Below are positions 26,512-34,622 of a stretch of DNA of 64,000 nt, piece by piece. The notes beneath the pieces were generated by a model. The model saw nothing but the letters and a program-made list of their open reading frames with translations, had not been told where the DNA came from and searched no databases. Each line of letters starts with the position of its first letter. Position 1 is the stretch's first letter. The position numbers and the translations under genes were made by a program. The DNA is from Ilyomonas limi (lineage in GTDB: Bacteria > Bacteroidota > Bacteroidia > Chitinophagales > Chitinophagaceae): NCBI RefSeq assembly GCF_005233845.1, contig NZ_SZQL01000010.1, positions 62,001 to 126,000 of the forward strand, given 5' to 3'.

Positions 26512-26562
26512 GAAATATAGTACAACTTTATTTTGAAGGTACAATTTTTAGACAATTTGTAC
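26512..26562 (-). promoter_or_regulatory. Candidate promoter and LytTR-type operator of the two-component operon
   Basis: On the minus strand, TTGTAC ends two near-identical decamers (AAAATTGTAC and ATAAAGTTGTAC region) 19 bases apart (26544-26539 and 26525-26520), and a third copy lies inverted at 26562-26557. TATATTTC (26519-26512), 7 of 8 with TAnnTTTG, follows directly as a -10. Paired repeats fit LytTR regulator binding (family knowledge). No experiment supports it. Confidence 0.35.
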
Positions 26563-26573
26563 TATTTCATCGG

Positions 26574-27389
26574 TTAATACGATTCCTGTTCGTTAGGGAA
26601 ATCTTCGTGTTTTATATCAATAATATATTGCTGCACGGCATTGGTTATTTGTTCCTGCAGGTTAAGGTATTGCCGTAAAAAACGCGGTCTGAATTCGGTG
26701 TTGATGCCCAGCATATCGTGCATTACCAGCACTTGCCCGTCGCAATATTTGCCGGCACCAATGCCTATGGTTGGGATGTGCAGGCTTGCAGTTACTTCTT
26801 TTGCAAGTGTAGCCGGAATTTTCTCCAGTACTACTGCAAAGCAGCCTGCTTCCTGTATCAACAGTGCATCCCGCTTTAGTTTGTTAGCTTCGGCTTCGTG
26901 CTTTGCACGCACATTGTAGGTGCCAAATTTATAAATACTTTGTGGCGTCAGTCCCAGGTGCGCCATTACCGGTATGCCTGCCGATACAATGTTTTTAATG
27001 CTTTCCAGCACTTCTTCGCCACCTTCGAGCTTTATTGCATGAGCACCCGTTTCTTTCATAATGCGGATGGAGGAAGCCAGCGCAATCTGCGGGTTACTTT
27101 GATAAGATCCAAACGGCAAATCCACTACAACCAGCGAACGTTTAACAGCACGTATTACCGATGACGCATGGTAAATCATTTGGTCGAGCGTAATAGGCAA
27201 TGTGGTTTCATGGCCTGCCATCACATTTGAGGCGCTGTCGCCCACGAGTATCACATCTATGCCTGCATTATCAAACAGTTGGGCAAAAGAAAAATCGTAA
27301 GCCGTAAGCATCGAAATTTTTTCGCCATTATCCTTCATTTTTTGCAGCGTGTGCGTAGTAATCTTGCGTATTTCTTTTGATACAGACAT
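26574..27389 (-). CDS. panB: 3-methyl-2-oxobutanoate hydroxymethyltransferase
   Basis: 271 aa from ATG 27389 ([12 protein letters not shown]), the usual length. KetoPantoate synthase motifs: [26 protein letters not shown] (Mg/substrate Asp), [28 protein letters not shown] and catalytic Glu in VVLEKIP, then [21 protein letters not shown]. It transfers a hydroxymethyl group from methylene-THF to 2-oxoisovalerate in pantothenate and CoA synthesis. No other pan gene is nearby. It lies just upstream of the two-component operon on the same strand but that operon appears to have its own promoter. Confidence 0.96.
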   Translation of the reverse strand: MSVSKEIRKITTHTLQKMKDNGEKISMLTAYDFSFAQLFDNAGIDVILVGDSASNVMAGHETTLPITLDQMIYHASSVIRAVKRSLVVVDLPFGSYQSNPQIALASSIRIMKETGAHAIKLEGGEEVLESIKNIVSAGIPVMAHLGLTPQSIYKFGTYNVRAKHEAEANKLKRDALLIQEAGCFAVVLEKIPATLAKEVTASLHIPTIGIGAGKYCDGQVLVMHDMLGINTEFRPRFLRQYLNLQEQITNAVQQYIIDIKHEDFPNEQESY

Positions 27390-27653
27390 AGTGTAGTTTA
27401 AATAAAAGCACAAAACTATATAAGAAATCTTTCAATAACAGCTTTAAAACTTTCAATAACAGATCAGGTTGAAAACTATCAATAGCATATTGTACTGATA
27501 AAATACAAACTTTCATGTTCATAAAGCAAACTGATGTGAACTGATGTTTAAAAATTGCACCGGTTGTTTTTTTAAGAATATTTCGGCAGCATACGTTGCG
27601 TTAGTATCGTTTTTAAAAAGAAGGCATTTTTGAAAAGTAGAAATTAATGAAAA

Positions 27654-27689
27654 GAAAAAAATCCTCTCAGCATGGAGAGGATTTTTTTC
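27654..27689 (-). terminator. Terminator of the 52-aa basic protein gene
   Basis: GAAAAAAATCCTCTC (27654-27668) and GAGAGGATTTTTTTC (27675-27689) are exact reverse complements with a 6-base loop. The hairpin starts 7 bases after the TGA of the small gene on the minus strand and is followed by TTTTCATT. It is symmetric and could act in both directions. Confidence 0.8.
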
Positions 27690-27695
27690 TTGCAA

Positions 27696-27854
27696 TCAAC
27701 TGCCTCTGCTGCCGCCGGTTTTTACCGGCTTCTTTGCAGCACCGGCCGATTTACTTGCCGGTTTGGTAATAAACTTAGAGCTGCCGCCAGCACCATTTTT
27801 AGGCGCTTTGCCACCTTTGCTGTTACTGTTTTTGTTGTTGGTAGGTAAAGACAT
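27696..27854 (-). CDS. 52-aa basic Gly/Ser/Lys-rich small protein
   Basis: ATG at 27854 to TGA at 27696, 52 residues: MSLPTNNKNSNSKGGKAPKN then a GAGGSSKFITKPASKSAGAA stretch and a PVKTGGSRGS end. It has 11 Lys/Arg, no acidic residue and no hydrophobic core, so it is probably disordered and nucleic-acid or ribosome binding (inference). The GC content is markedly higher than the flanking DNA, the stop is followed within 7 bases by a textbook terminator, and codon positions look coding. I recall similar short proteins in Chitinophagaceae but cannot name a family. Confidence 0.65.
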   Translation of the reverse strand: MSLPTNNKNSNSKGGKAPKNGAGGSSKFITKPASKSAGAAKKPVKTGGSRGS

Positions 27855-28292
27855 AATGCGTTGGTTTTAAGAAAAATGAAGTTAGTGTTTTACGGCATTG
27901 CAGTAAAAAGATAATTGTTAATGCTTGTTATAAACAAGGGCAAATTTCATTGGGAGTAAGCAACCAATTGTTTATTCATACGTATATTCTGTTAATAATG
28001 TTTAAAATTAAATATTGGGAAAAATTATAACCTTAATAATTAAGATTGGGTAGTTTTTGTGAAGAGTGAGAAACAAAGCGCGTATGCAATTTTGTAAAAT
28101 TTTCGAAAGTCAGGTTGTAAAAATCTGACACAGGCTAAGGGGAAAGTAGGTTTCAAAACAACCTATCAGGCAGCTTAATTCTTTAAGCTGCCTTTTTAGT
28201 GTAAGAGATTAACGATTGTTTCATTTATTGTTTTTGCAAATAAAATGTTTTTATTTTTAACCTCTATTTTTCTGCATACAAAACTGCTTTTT
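27855..28292. other. 438-base intergenic region without a protein gene
   Basis: AT-rich. The first ~200 bases must hold the divergent promoter of the 52-aa gene and show nothing else clear. The last ~100 bases contain three hairpins ending in a plus-strand terminator (see the ncRNA entry). The longest plus-strand reading frames here are under 15 codons. Confidence 0.6.
28105..28198 (+). ncRNA. Candidate small RNA with 3' intrinsic terminator
   Basis: Three successive hairpins can form: GTCAG/CTGAC (28109-28113 with 28125-28129), AGGTTT/AACCT (28148-28153 with 28160-28164) and AGGCAGCTTAA (28168-28178) with TTAAGCTGCCT (28183-28193), the last followed by TTTTTAG. The terminator only has a T tract on the plus strand. 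No plus-strand gene lies within 1.7 kb upstream, so it most likely ends a non-coding transcript. The 5' end is uncertain and may lie further left. It matches no RNA family I can name. Confidence 0.35.
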
Positions 28293-28982
28293 ATGAATCG
28301 TATAGACCGGCTTTTTGGTATTCTCCTTTTTTTACAAAGTAAAAAGTACGTCTCTGCCGAGAAGATTGCCGATAAATTCAATATCAGTATTCGCACGGTG
28401 TACCGCGATATTAAAGCGCTTTGCGAGCAGGGGGTGCCGGTAAATTTTGAGCAGCATAAAGGGTATTGTATAATGCAGGGGTATTTTTTATCACCTGTTT
28501 CTTTTAGTTCCGAAGAAGCAAATGCTTTATTGCTGATGGAACGGCTCGTAGCAGGCTTTGCCGACCAGTCTATACAAACACATTATTCCAATGCATTGAA
28601 TAAAATAAAAGCGATACTACGCCATCAGCAAAAAGAAAAGCTGGAATGGCTGGAATCCAACATCAGGATGCAACTGCCTTCATGTATCAATAATAATTAC
28701 CAATATCTTTCCCTTCTGCAACAGGCTATAACCCTCCAAAAAATAGTGCACATAGAATATGAGAACAGCAATAAAGTGGTGAGCAGCCGGCGAATAGAAC
28801 CTATAGGTTTAATATTTTATGCATTTAGCTGGCACGTGATAGCCTGGTGTCATTTGCGCGAGGCGTACCGCGATTTTAAACTCTCGCGTATTGTAAAAAT
28901 GCATTGCTTAGAAATTGCTTTTACGAAGCCTGCACATATTTCCCTGGATGAATACATGCAGTTGTTGCCGGTAGATTATTAA
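28293..28982 (+). CDS. HTH/WYL-domain transcriptional regulator (YafY-like)
   Basis: 229 aa from ATG 28293 (MNRIDRLFGILLFLQS); upstream in-frame codons are AT-rich and unlike the family. N-terminal HTH_11 (KYVSAEKIADKFNISIRTVYRDIKALCEQGVPV), then a WYL sensory domain (residues about 130-210, IVHIEYENSNKVVSSRRIEPIGLIFYAFSWHVIAWCHLREAYRDFKLSRI). WYL regulators bind small ligands or nucleic acid. The DinB gene 90 bases downstream on the same strand is the common partner of such YafY-type regulators and may be its target. Confidence 0.9.
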   Translation: MNRIDRLFGILLFLQSKKYVSAEKIADKFNISIRTVYRDIKALCEQGVPVNFEQHKGYCIMQGYFLSPVSFSSEEANALLLMERLVAGFADQSIQTHYSNALNKIKAILRHQQKEKLEWLESNIRMQLPSCINNNYQYLSLLQQAITLQKIVHIEYENSNKVVSSRRIEPIGLIFYAFSWHVIAWCHLREAYRDFKLSRIVKMHCLEIAFTKPAHISLDEYMQLLPVDY

Positions 28983-29072
28983 GCACAAAAATATTTTCGA
29001 TAAGATAAGGTACACTGCCATACTGTTGTCAGTATGCGCTATTTTCTTTGCTATTCTAAAAACGAAAACACT

Positions 29073-29570
29073 ATGCAAATTATTCCCTTGCTTTTGAAAG
29101 AATTGGACTCAGAAGCTGCTATTACCCGCAAAATGCTTTCCCGCATTCCCGATGACAAATACGATTGGAAACCGCACGAAAAAAGTATGAGCATTCGCCA
29201 GTTAGCAGCACATATTGCTGAGATACCGGGATGGATAACACTGGCATTAAACACTAACGAACTGGACTTTGCCAAAGGTGATTACAAACCTGCGAACGTT
29301 AACAACACACAGGAACTGCTGGGTGTTTTGGATCAATCGGTGGCCAGTGCCAAAAGCGCATTGGAAAATGCCAAAGAAGAAGACCTGCTTCCCGATTGGA
29401 CTATGCGCAACGGCGATCAGGTGTATATGGTACTTTCTAAATACGAAGTAATACGCCATGCTTTTGCACAGCTTATTCATCACCGTGCGCAAATGGGTGT
29501 ATTCCTGCGCCTGCTGAATGTACCCATACCCGGCACTTACGGGCCAAGTGCCGATGAAATGGCCTTTTGA
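29073..29570 (+). CDS. DinB-family (YfiT-like) metal-binding protein
   Basis: 165 aa from ATG 29073 (MQIIPLLLKELDSEA). Four-helix bundle with the three metal-ligand histidines of DinB proteins: SIRQLAAHIAEIPGW (first His), and RHAFAQLIHHRAQMGVFLRLL (second and third). The family is damage-inducible in Bacillus and includes thiol-dependent transferases; the substrate here is unknown. It follows a WYL regulator, so control by that protein is plausible. It ends just before a bidirectional terminator. Confidence 0.88.
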   Translation: MQIIPLLLKELDSEAAITRKMLSRIPDDKYDWKPHEKSMSIRQLAAHIAEIPGWITLALNTNELDFAKGDYKPANVNNTQELLGVLDQSVASAKSALENAKEEDLLPDWTMRNGDQVYMVLSKYEVIRHAFAQLIHHRAQMGVFLRLLNVPIPGTYGPSADEMAF

Positions 29571-29657
29571 GAAGTGAAAAATAAATGCTGACAAGGTTCA
29601 AAACTCTGTTAGCGTAATACTTAAAAAAGTTACCCAGAATTGTTAGCTTCTATTATA

Positions 29658-29693
29658 GCAAAAAGCCTGTAGCAACAACTACAGGCTTTTTGC
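29658..29693. terminator. Bidirectional terminator between DinB and glutathione peroxidase genes
   Basis: GCAAAAAGCCTGTAG (29658-29672) and CTACAGGCTTTTTGC (29679-29693) are exact reverse complements with a 6-base loop. A/T tracts on both sides suit the two convergent genes. Confidence 0.85.
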
Positions 29694-29711
29694 ATTTATA
29701 AATACTTTTTT

Positions 29712-30266
29712 CTATCTTAAATACTTTGTAATTTCTTCACTTTCCGGTGTCACCTTACTATCAAAGTGAGCTAAGAGGTTGCCTTTTTCATCAATCAAAA
29801 ACTTGTTGAAATTCCAGCTTATCGTGGCATCCAACACACCGTTTTTGCTTTTGTTGGTGAGATATTCATATACAGGTGTAATATTATTACCTTTTACATC
29901 TACACGCGTAGTGAGTGGAAAAGTAACACCGTAGTTTTTTTCACAAAAACTATGGATAGCAGTATCATCCTGAAATTCTTGTCCGCCAAAGTTGTCCGAT
30001 GGGAAACCTACAATCACCAGCTTGTCTTTATTATCTTCGTACAGCTTTTCCAACCCCTTGTATTGTGGCGTAAAGCCGCATTTGGAAGCGGTATTCACAA
30101 TTAAAATTTTCTTGCCTTTGTACTGCGAAAAATCAATAGTGCCGCCGGTAAGCGATTTTACTTTAAAGTCGTAAATGCTTTTTTGTGGAGTATGTAAGGA
30201 AGCGCTTTGTGCAACAGCTATGCTGCATACAACAATGGTAGTGAGCAGCAATAAAAAGTGTTTCAT
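29712..30266 (-). CDS. Exported glutathione peroxidase-family thiol peroxidase
   Basis: 184 aa with a signal peptide ending at IAVAQ, so probably periplasmic. Motifs: peroxidatic Cys63 in NTASKCGFTPQYKGLE, FPSDNFGGQE (Gln of the catalytic tetrad), WNFNKFLID (Trp/Asn). A second Cys in HSFCEKNYG is placed as the resolving Cys, which fits the thioredoxin-dependent subtype (inference). It reduces peroxides. It starts 14 bases after the beta-helix lipoprotein stop, so the two may be co-transcribed. Confidence 0.92.
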   Translation of the reverse strand: MKHFLLLLTTIVVCSIAVAQSASLHTPQKSIYDFKVKSLTGGTIDFSQYKGKKILIVNTASKCGFTPQYKGLEKLYEDNKDKLVIVGFPSDNFGGQEFQDDTAIHSFCEKNYGVTFPLTTRVDVKGNNITPVYEYLTNKSKNGVLDATISWNFNKFLIDEKGNLLAHFDSKVTPESEEITKYLR

Positions 30267-30280
30267 GGTAAATAAATTTT

Positions 30281-31663
30281 TTACGGTTTTGCTTCATAGC
30301 AACCTATATCCGGCTGTGCATCGCGTGGGTTGCCATCAAGGTCAATGTTGATGCCTGACGGTGCACCGGCGTTAACACACGGCGAGGAAGGCTGTAAATG
30401 AAAATCAAAGTTATCTTTTTCTGTATCAATTGTTTTAAAGAAGGGATCATTCAAAGTTAAACAATTGATATAAGTTGCCGATGGATTTTCTGCCGGACTG
30501 CTGTACAGTGTATGTTCAAATACAACATCGAAAGCGCTGTTGCCCTGGCGGTCAACCGCTATTTCCCCGGCAACTGCATTATTGCTTTCGCCGTAAATGA
30601 TACAATTACGGAATACTGCTCTTAATGGATTGATGTCAGTCCCACTGCTGCCCGCGCTGCTTAGCGAAAGCACCGGATATTGATGATAAAAGTATTGCGT
30701 ATTATACGAAGCAATAGTACATTGAGCAAATGCATAATTGCCACCGCCAATGATATATACATTGCTGCTGCAATTGCTTATCAGGCAATTGGCTGCTTTT
30801 AAAGTGCTGTTGTATGCAATAATACCTGCCGCCGGACAATTATCTATAATACATTGGTTGAGCGAGACGCGTGAGGCGTTATCGGCAGCAATACCTTGTT
30901 TTGCATTTTTGATGAGGGTGTAATTGAGCACATTATCACTGCTGCCCGCACCAAAGTATAAGCCTTCCCAGGTGCCGGGCTGGTCTTTGTAGGGTGCATC
31001 CAGCCGGTCGCTGGCAAATACTACGCGGTCTGCCGTATCCTTATCACCATTTACCCGCAAGCTGCCATCAACATAAAATGGTGTGTTGGCATGACAAAAT
31101 ATGCGCACTCCTTTTTCAATGGTAAGTGTAGCATCTGCCGCTACCGAAAAACTATCCAGCAATACATAAGGCAAATCATTGGTCCAGGTAGTATCGTGGG
31201 TAATGGATACATTTCGTAAAAAATGCGCATTTTGCCCGTACGCGTCCAATTGTACATATTGCGTGTTGCCGTTGAAAGCAATTCGGATACTGTCTTGTAT
31301 TAAAAAAGGCAATTGCTGATTGTTGGCGGGCGCATTCACCGTCACAAACACATACAGGCTATCTCCGGCAGCCAGGTCAATATCATTAAACATCGTACCT
31401 GCCGAGCCGCTGACATTTATTTTAAAAAAGGAGTTATTACCACCCATCAGTTCGAGATTACTGATGCGGAGTTTTTGATCATTAATATTGAAAATTTTGA
31501 GCTGTTTGGTAACGGAGCCAGCAGCCGAAAATACTGTATCGAAATGCAAGGCCGTATCTGAGGTAACAATGAAAGCATTCTTATCAGTAATAAATTTATC
31601 TTTTGTGCATGAAGAAATAAAAAACAGCAGAGTAGTAATAGTAAGTAAAAACAGCCGGTTCAT
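30281..31663 (-). CDS. Right-handed beta-helix lipoprotein
   Basis: 460 aa. Lipobox at LFFISSC (Cys about residue 19). The first ~150 residues are beta-sandwich (HFDTVFSAAGSVTKQLKIFNIND, DIDLAAGDSLYVFVTV), then a parallel beta-helix region (LTIEKGVRIFCHANTPFYVDGSLRVNG, NYTLIKNAKQGIAADNAS, NCLISNCSSNVY). The C-terminus PSSPCVNAGAP...LDGNPRDAQPDIGCYE is the choice-of-anchor Q motif. No catalytic residues are recognised; it could bind or process polysaccharide. It is the first gene of a unit with glutathione peroxidase. Confidence 0.82.
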   Translation of the reverse strand: MNRLFLLTITTLLFFISSCTKDKFITDKNAFIVTSDTALHFDTVFSAAGSVTKQLKIFNINDQKLRISNLELMGGNNSFFKINVSGSAGTMFNDIDLAAGDSLYVFVTVNAPANNQQLPFLIQDSIRIAFNGNTQYVQLDAYGQNAHFLRNVSITHDTTWTNDLPYVLLDSFSVAADATLTIEKGVRIFCHANTPFYVDGSLRVNGDKDTADRVVFASDRLDAPYKDQPGTWEGLYFGAGSSDNVLNYTLIKNAKQGIAADNASRVSLNQCIIDNCPAAGIIAYNSTLKAANCLISNCSSNVYIIGGGNYAFAQCTIASYNTQYFYHQYPVLSLSSAGSSGTDINPLRAVFRNCIIYGESNNAVAGEIAVDRQGNSAFDVVFEHTLYSSPAENPSATYINCLTLNDPFFKTIDTEKDNFDFHLQPSSPCVNAGAPSGINIDLDGNPRDAQPDIGCYEAKP

Positions 31664-31700
31664 ACAATAAAAATACAGGTATTCAATTGCAAAGTGGTTT

Positions 31701-32366
31701 TTAAATTGTGCAGGCAGCCGTTGCGATACTCAACCTTGTACCGGGCAAAGCCGCAATATGCTGACCGCAGGCTTCCAGCGTGGCGCCGGTAGTAATAATA
31801 TCGTCTACCAGCAGCACGTGCTTGTTGTGCAAGGCTTCGGCATTATTCACCATAAAAACATACTGCATACTCTGCCAGCGGCTGATGCGGTCTTTATGCG
31901 TTTGCGTTTCGGTATATATTTTTCGCATGGCTACATTATCCATTACCGGTTTGTGTATTACATCGCTTATTCCATTGGCAACCAGCGAGGCCTGGTTGTA
32001 GCCACGCTGCTGCAACCTGCGCTTATTTAGCGGTAGCGGAACAATCACATCAATTTCTTTATGCCATTCGGTTTGTAATAATGCTTTGCCGGTTTGCTTA
32101 CCCAAAAAAATACCCGCTTCTTTATTGCCACGGTACTTCATGGCAAACACTATATTTTGCAGGATAGATTTGGTAGTAAAATGAAAAGTGCTGCCTGCAT
32201 GTTGTACAGCCAGTCTGCCGGCAAAGCGCTGCTGCACCGGATTGTCTTCGTATCCAAAATAGCCTGTAACGGGTAAGTTTGCAAAACATTCGCTGCATAT
32301 CAATTGCTCTGTATCCAGCACATCACTGCCACAGCCGATGCACACATGCGGATAAATAAGGTGCAA
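31701..32366 (-). CDS. comF: ComF-family amidophosphoribosyltransferase-like protein
   Basis: 221 aa. Zinc-finger cysteines CIGCG and CSEC at the N-terminus, then IVFAMKYRGNKEAG, VPLPLNKRRLQQRGYNQA and the PRPP loop VLLVDDIITTGATLEACG. ComF takes part in DNA uptake during transformation. The start is uncertain: the first usable codon is a TTG at 32366, but residues encoded just upstream in frame (ITNDFL) resemble the usual ComF N-terminus and no ATG precedes them before a stop. dprA and radA are in the same window. No ComFA helicase is adjacent. Confidence 0.88.
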   Translation of the reverse strand: MHLIYPHVCIGCGSDVLDTEQLICSECFANLPVTGYFGYEDNPVQQRFAGRLAVQHAGSTFHFTTKSILQNIVFAMKYRGNKEAGIFLGKQTGKALLQTEWHKEIDVIVPLPLNKRRLQQRGYNQASLVANGISDVIHKPVMDNVAMRKIYTETQTHKDRISRWQSMQYVFMVNNAEALHNKHVLLVDDIITTGATLEACGQHIAALPGTRLSIATAACTI

Positions 32367-32617
32367 AAAATCGTTGGTTATATTTTTTACAAGGTGTAGG
32401 ATAAAACAAATATTTTAGATGCTGAAAGTAATGCTTTTGGCTTTACATTCGTACGTATGCAACTTTATTTAATAATTATTCTTAATATCTTATCGCAGCC
32501 CGCTTATTTCCTGAACACCGAAAGTAAAGAGAATTAAAAACCAGACCTAATGCAGCAAGCCAGATTAATCAGGCAAGAATAGTTTTGTTTCTAAATGGCC
32601 TTCCTGCAATTTCAAAA

Positions 32618-33991
32618 CTAAAACAAATATTGATACACCTCATCCACGCGGCTCAGCGATACTACTTCAATATCAAATTTCTTATTATCAAAGCCTTTCT
32701 TGTTGTATCTGGAAACGATAATTTTCTCAAAGCCCAACTTTTCTGCCTCGGCAATGCGTTGCTCAATGCGGTTCACAGCGCGAATTTCTCCGTTCAAGCC
32801 CACTTCACCTGCAAAACATATTTGCTGGCTCAGCGGCACATCTTCATACGAAGAAAGCAACGCACAAATCACTGCCAGGTCAATCGAAGGATCTTCTACT
32901 TTCAATCCACCCGCTATATTTATAAATACATCTTTTACTCCAAAATGAAGGCCGCCACGCTTTTCCAGCACAGCCAATAACAACTGCAAACGGCGCAAAT
33001 CAAAACCACTTACCGTGCGTTGTGGCGTGCCATAAACACTTTGCGTTACCAGCGCCTGTACTTCTATCAGGAGCGGGCGCAAACCTTCCATGCTGGCGGC
33101 AATAGCGCTGCCGCTTAATTGTTCTTCTTTTTGGGTAATGAGAATTTCGGATGGATTGGTAACGCCGCGCATGCCTTCGCCGGTCATTTCGTAAATACCG
33201 AGTTCAGCAGTGCTGCCAAAGCGGTTTTTAAGCGTGCGTAAAATGCGATAAGTATAATGCCGATCGCCTTCAAACTGCAGCACGGTATCCACCATGTGTT
33301 CCAAAATTTTTGGGCCGGCAATACTGCCTTCTTTGGTTATGTGACCAATCAAAAAAACAGGCGTGTTGGTTTCTTTGGCAAAGCGCTGAAATTCGGCGGC
33401 ACACTCACGTATCTGCGAGATGCTGCCGGGTGAAGACTCGATTAGATTGGTTTGCAGCGTTTGTACCGAATCCACAATTACCAACTGCGGTTTTAATTTT
33501 TTTATCTCCTGAAAGATGGTTTGTGTTGAACTTTCTGTAAGCAAATAAAACTGCTCGTTATTGATCTTTAGCCGGTCAGCGCGCATTTTTATCTGCTGCT
33601 CGCTTTCTTCGCCGCTTACATATAGTATGATTATATCTTTCATCTGCAAGGCATTCTGCAAAAACAAGGTGCTTTTGCCAATGCCCGGCTCGCCGGCAAC
33701 CAGCACAATGCTGCCTTTTACAATGCCACCGCCCAGCACGCGGTTGAGTTCGGTATCGTTGCTCAGCAGCCGCTTTTGCTCCGTAGCACTTACTTCCGAC
33801 AGGGAAACAGCTTTGCTAAACAGGGGCTCGCTGTTGTAAGATTTCCAGCCTATGGTATCTTTTTTGTCTTGCTTGGCGATTATTTCCTCTACAAAAGTAT
33901 TCCACTCGTTACAGGCAGGGCATTTGCCAAGCCATTTGGCACTTTCGTAGCCACAATTGCTGCAAAAAAATGCAGTCTTTACTTTACTCAT
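32618..33991 (-). CDS. radA: DNA repair protein RadA (branch-migration helicase)
   Basis: 457 aa, usual length. N-terminal zinc finger CSNCGYESAKWLGKCPAC, RecA-like ATPase with Walker A GEPGIGKST and Walker B LVIVDSVQTL, the RadA-specific KNRFGSTAELGIYEM, and a Lon-like C-terminal domain (GGLKVEDPSIDLAVICALLSS). It processes recombination intermediates and extends RecA-mediated strand exchange, also in transformation. It has a region free of genes (about 250 bases) after it and an intergenic region upstream. No operon partner. Confidence 0.96.
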   Translation of the reverse strand: MSKVKTAFFCSNCGYESAKWLGKCPACNEWNTFVEEIIAKQDKKDTIGWKSYNSEPLFSKAVSLSEVSATEQKRLLSNDTELNRVLGGGIVKGSIVLVAGEPGIGKSTLFLQNALQMKDIIILYVSGEESEQQIKMRADRLKINNEQFYLLTESSTQTIFQEIKKLKPQLVIVDSVQTLQTNLIESSPGSISQIRECAAEFQRFAKETNTPVFLIGHITKEGSIAGPKILEHMVDTVLQFEGDRHYTYRILRTLKNRFGSTAELGIYEMTGEGMRGVTNPSEILITQKEEQLSGSAIAASMEGLRPLLIEVQALVTQSVYGTPQRTVSGFDLRRLQLLLAVLEKRGGLHFGVKDVFINIAGGLKVEDPSIDLAVICALLSSYEDVPLSQQICFAGEVGLNGEIRAVNRIEQRIAEAEKLGFEKIIVSRYNKKGFDNKKFDIEVVSLSRVDEVYQYLF

Positions 33992-34141
33992 CGTATAAAG
34001 ATAAGAAGTGCAAATAACACCTTTATTTTAATAATAGTTAAGATGAACTACCTGCCTTTATTTAGTTATTTGCTTTTATAAAGGTTGTAATATGAGCAGT
34101 TACCATCTTTATAAAACGGCTAAAAGGCACCCAAATAAAAA

Positions 34142-34160
34142 GCCGGCTATGAAAGCCGGC
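34142..34160 (-). terminator. Minus-strand terminator GCCGGCT/AGCCGGC
   Basis: GCCGGCT (34142-34148) pairs with AGCCGGC (34154-34160) with a 5-base loop. On the minus strand the stem is followed by TTTTTATTTG. It could end the hydrolase transcript (460 bases upstream) or a separate short transcript. Confidence 0.65.
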
Positions 34161-34222
34161 CATTTACTTACTAACCCATTAAATTCTGCCACTAAATTAC
34201 AAAAACAGCCCACACCGCAAAA

Positions 34223-34279
34223 TTATTTTTTCCTGTTTTTTCGTAGTTTATTCATTATCAATGATTCTTTTTGTGACAT
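34223..34279 (-). CDS. Possible 18-aa basic peptide
   Basis: ATG at 34279 to TAA at 34223 encodes MSQKESLIMNKLRKNRKK, seven of whose 18 residues are basic. It is followed 62 bases later by a clear terminator on the same strand, which suggests a short independent transcript. Frames of this length occur by chance, and no family is recognised. Confidence 0.2.
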   Translation of the reverse strand: MSQKESLIMNKLRKNRKK

Positions 34280-34622
34280 AGATTAAAATTTTAATATATC
34301 TGATTTTGGTAATATTTTAAAATAAAGCTGCTTACAGAGGCGAAAGAGATAAAAAAGATAAAGACATGGTGGCAGTATAATTTTTTATGCCTGATAGCAG
34401 CAATAAAACTTAAAACCTGTCTGCCGGGGAATAAAGACTATTACAAATAATCTATTCATTTGCTTCCGTTCTGCTAATCTACCTGTATCTATGGTAATAT
34501 CTCTGTTTGAAATTTAAATTGAAAAGTCAAAAATTCAGATAAAAACAGCTTAACCGGACATCTTTACTGTTTCCTGTATTGTTTTAAAAGCGACAGTACA
34601 TGAATAAGGAAAGTGATGTTAA

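Larger units (their letters stand above)
33992..34622. other. 631-base intergenic region
   Basis: Holds the upstream region of radA, a minus-strand hairpin terminator (34142-34160) and an 18-codon minus-strand frame at 34223-34279. From 34280 to 34622 I see nothing beyond AT-rich DNA. No tRNA-like cloverleaf or long reading frame is present. Confidence 0.6.

Noticed and set aside
27855-28200. Looked for tmRNA, RNase P, 6S or SRP RNA in the gap with the orphan terminator
   Set aside because: Lacks their conserved sequences (for example no GGAAGGGAGCAG-type SRP loop or tRNA-like domain), so it is listed only as an unassigned candidate RNA.
32457-32537. 26-codon plus-strand frame with a hydrophobic start (MQLYLIIILNILSQPAYFLN)
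   Set aside because: AT-rich DNA readily gives such frames; no terminator, promoter or conservation evidence.
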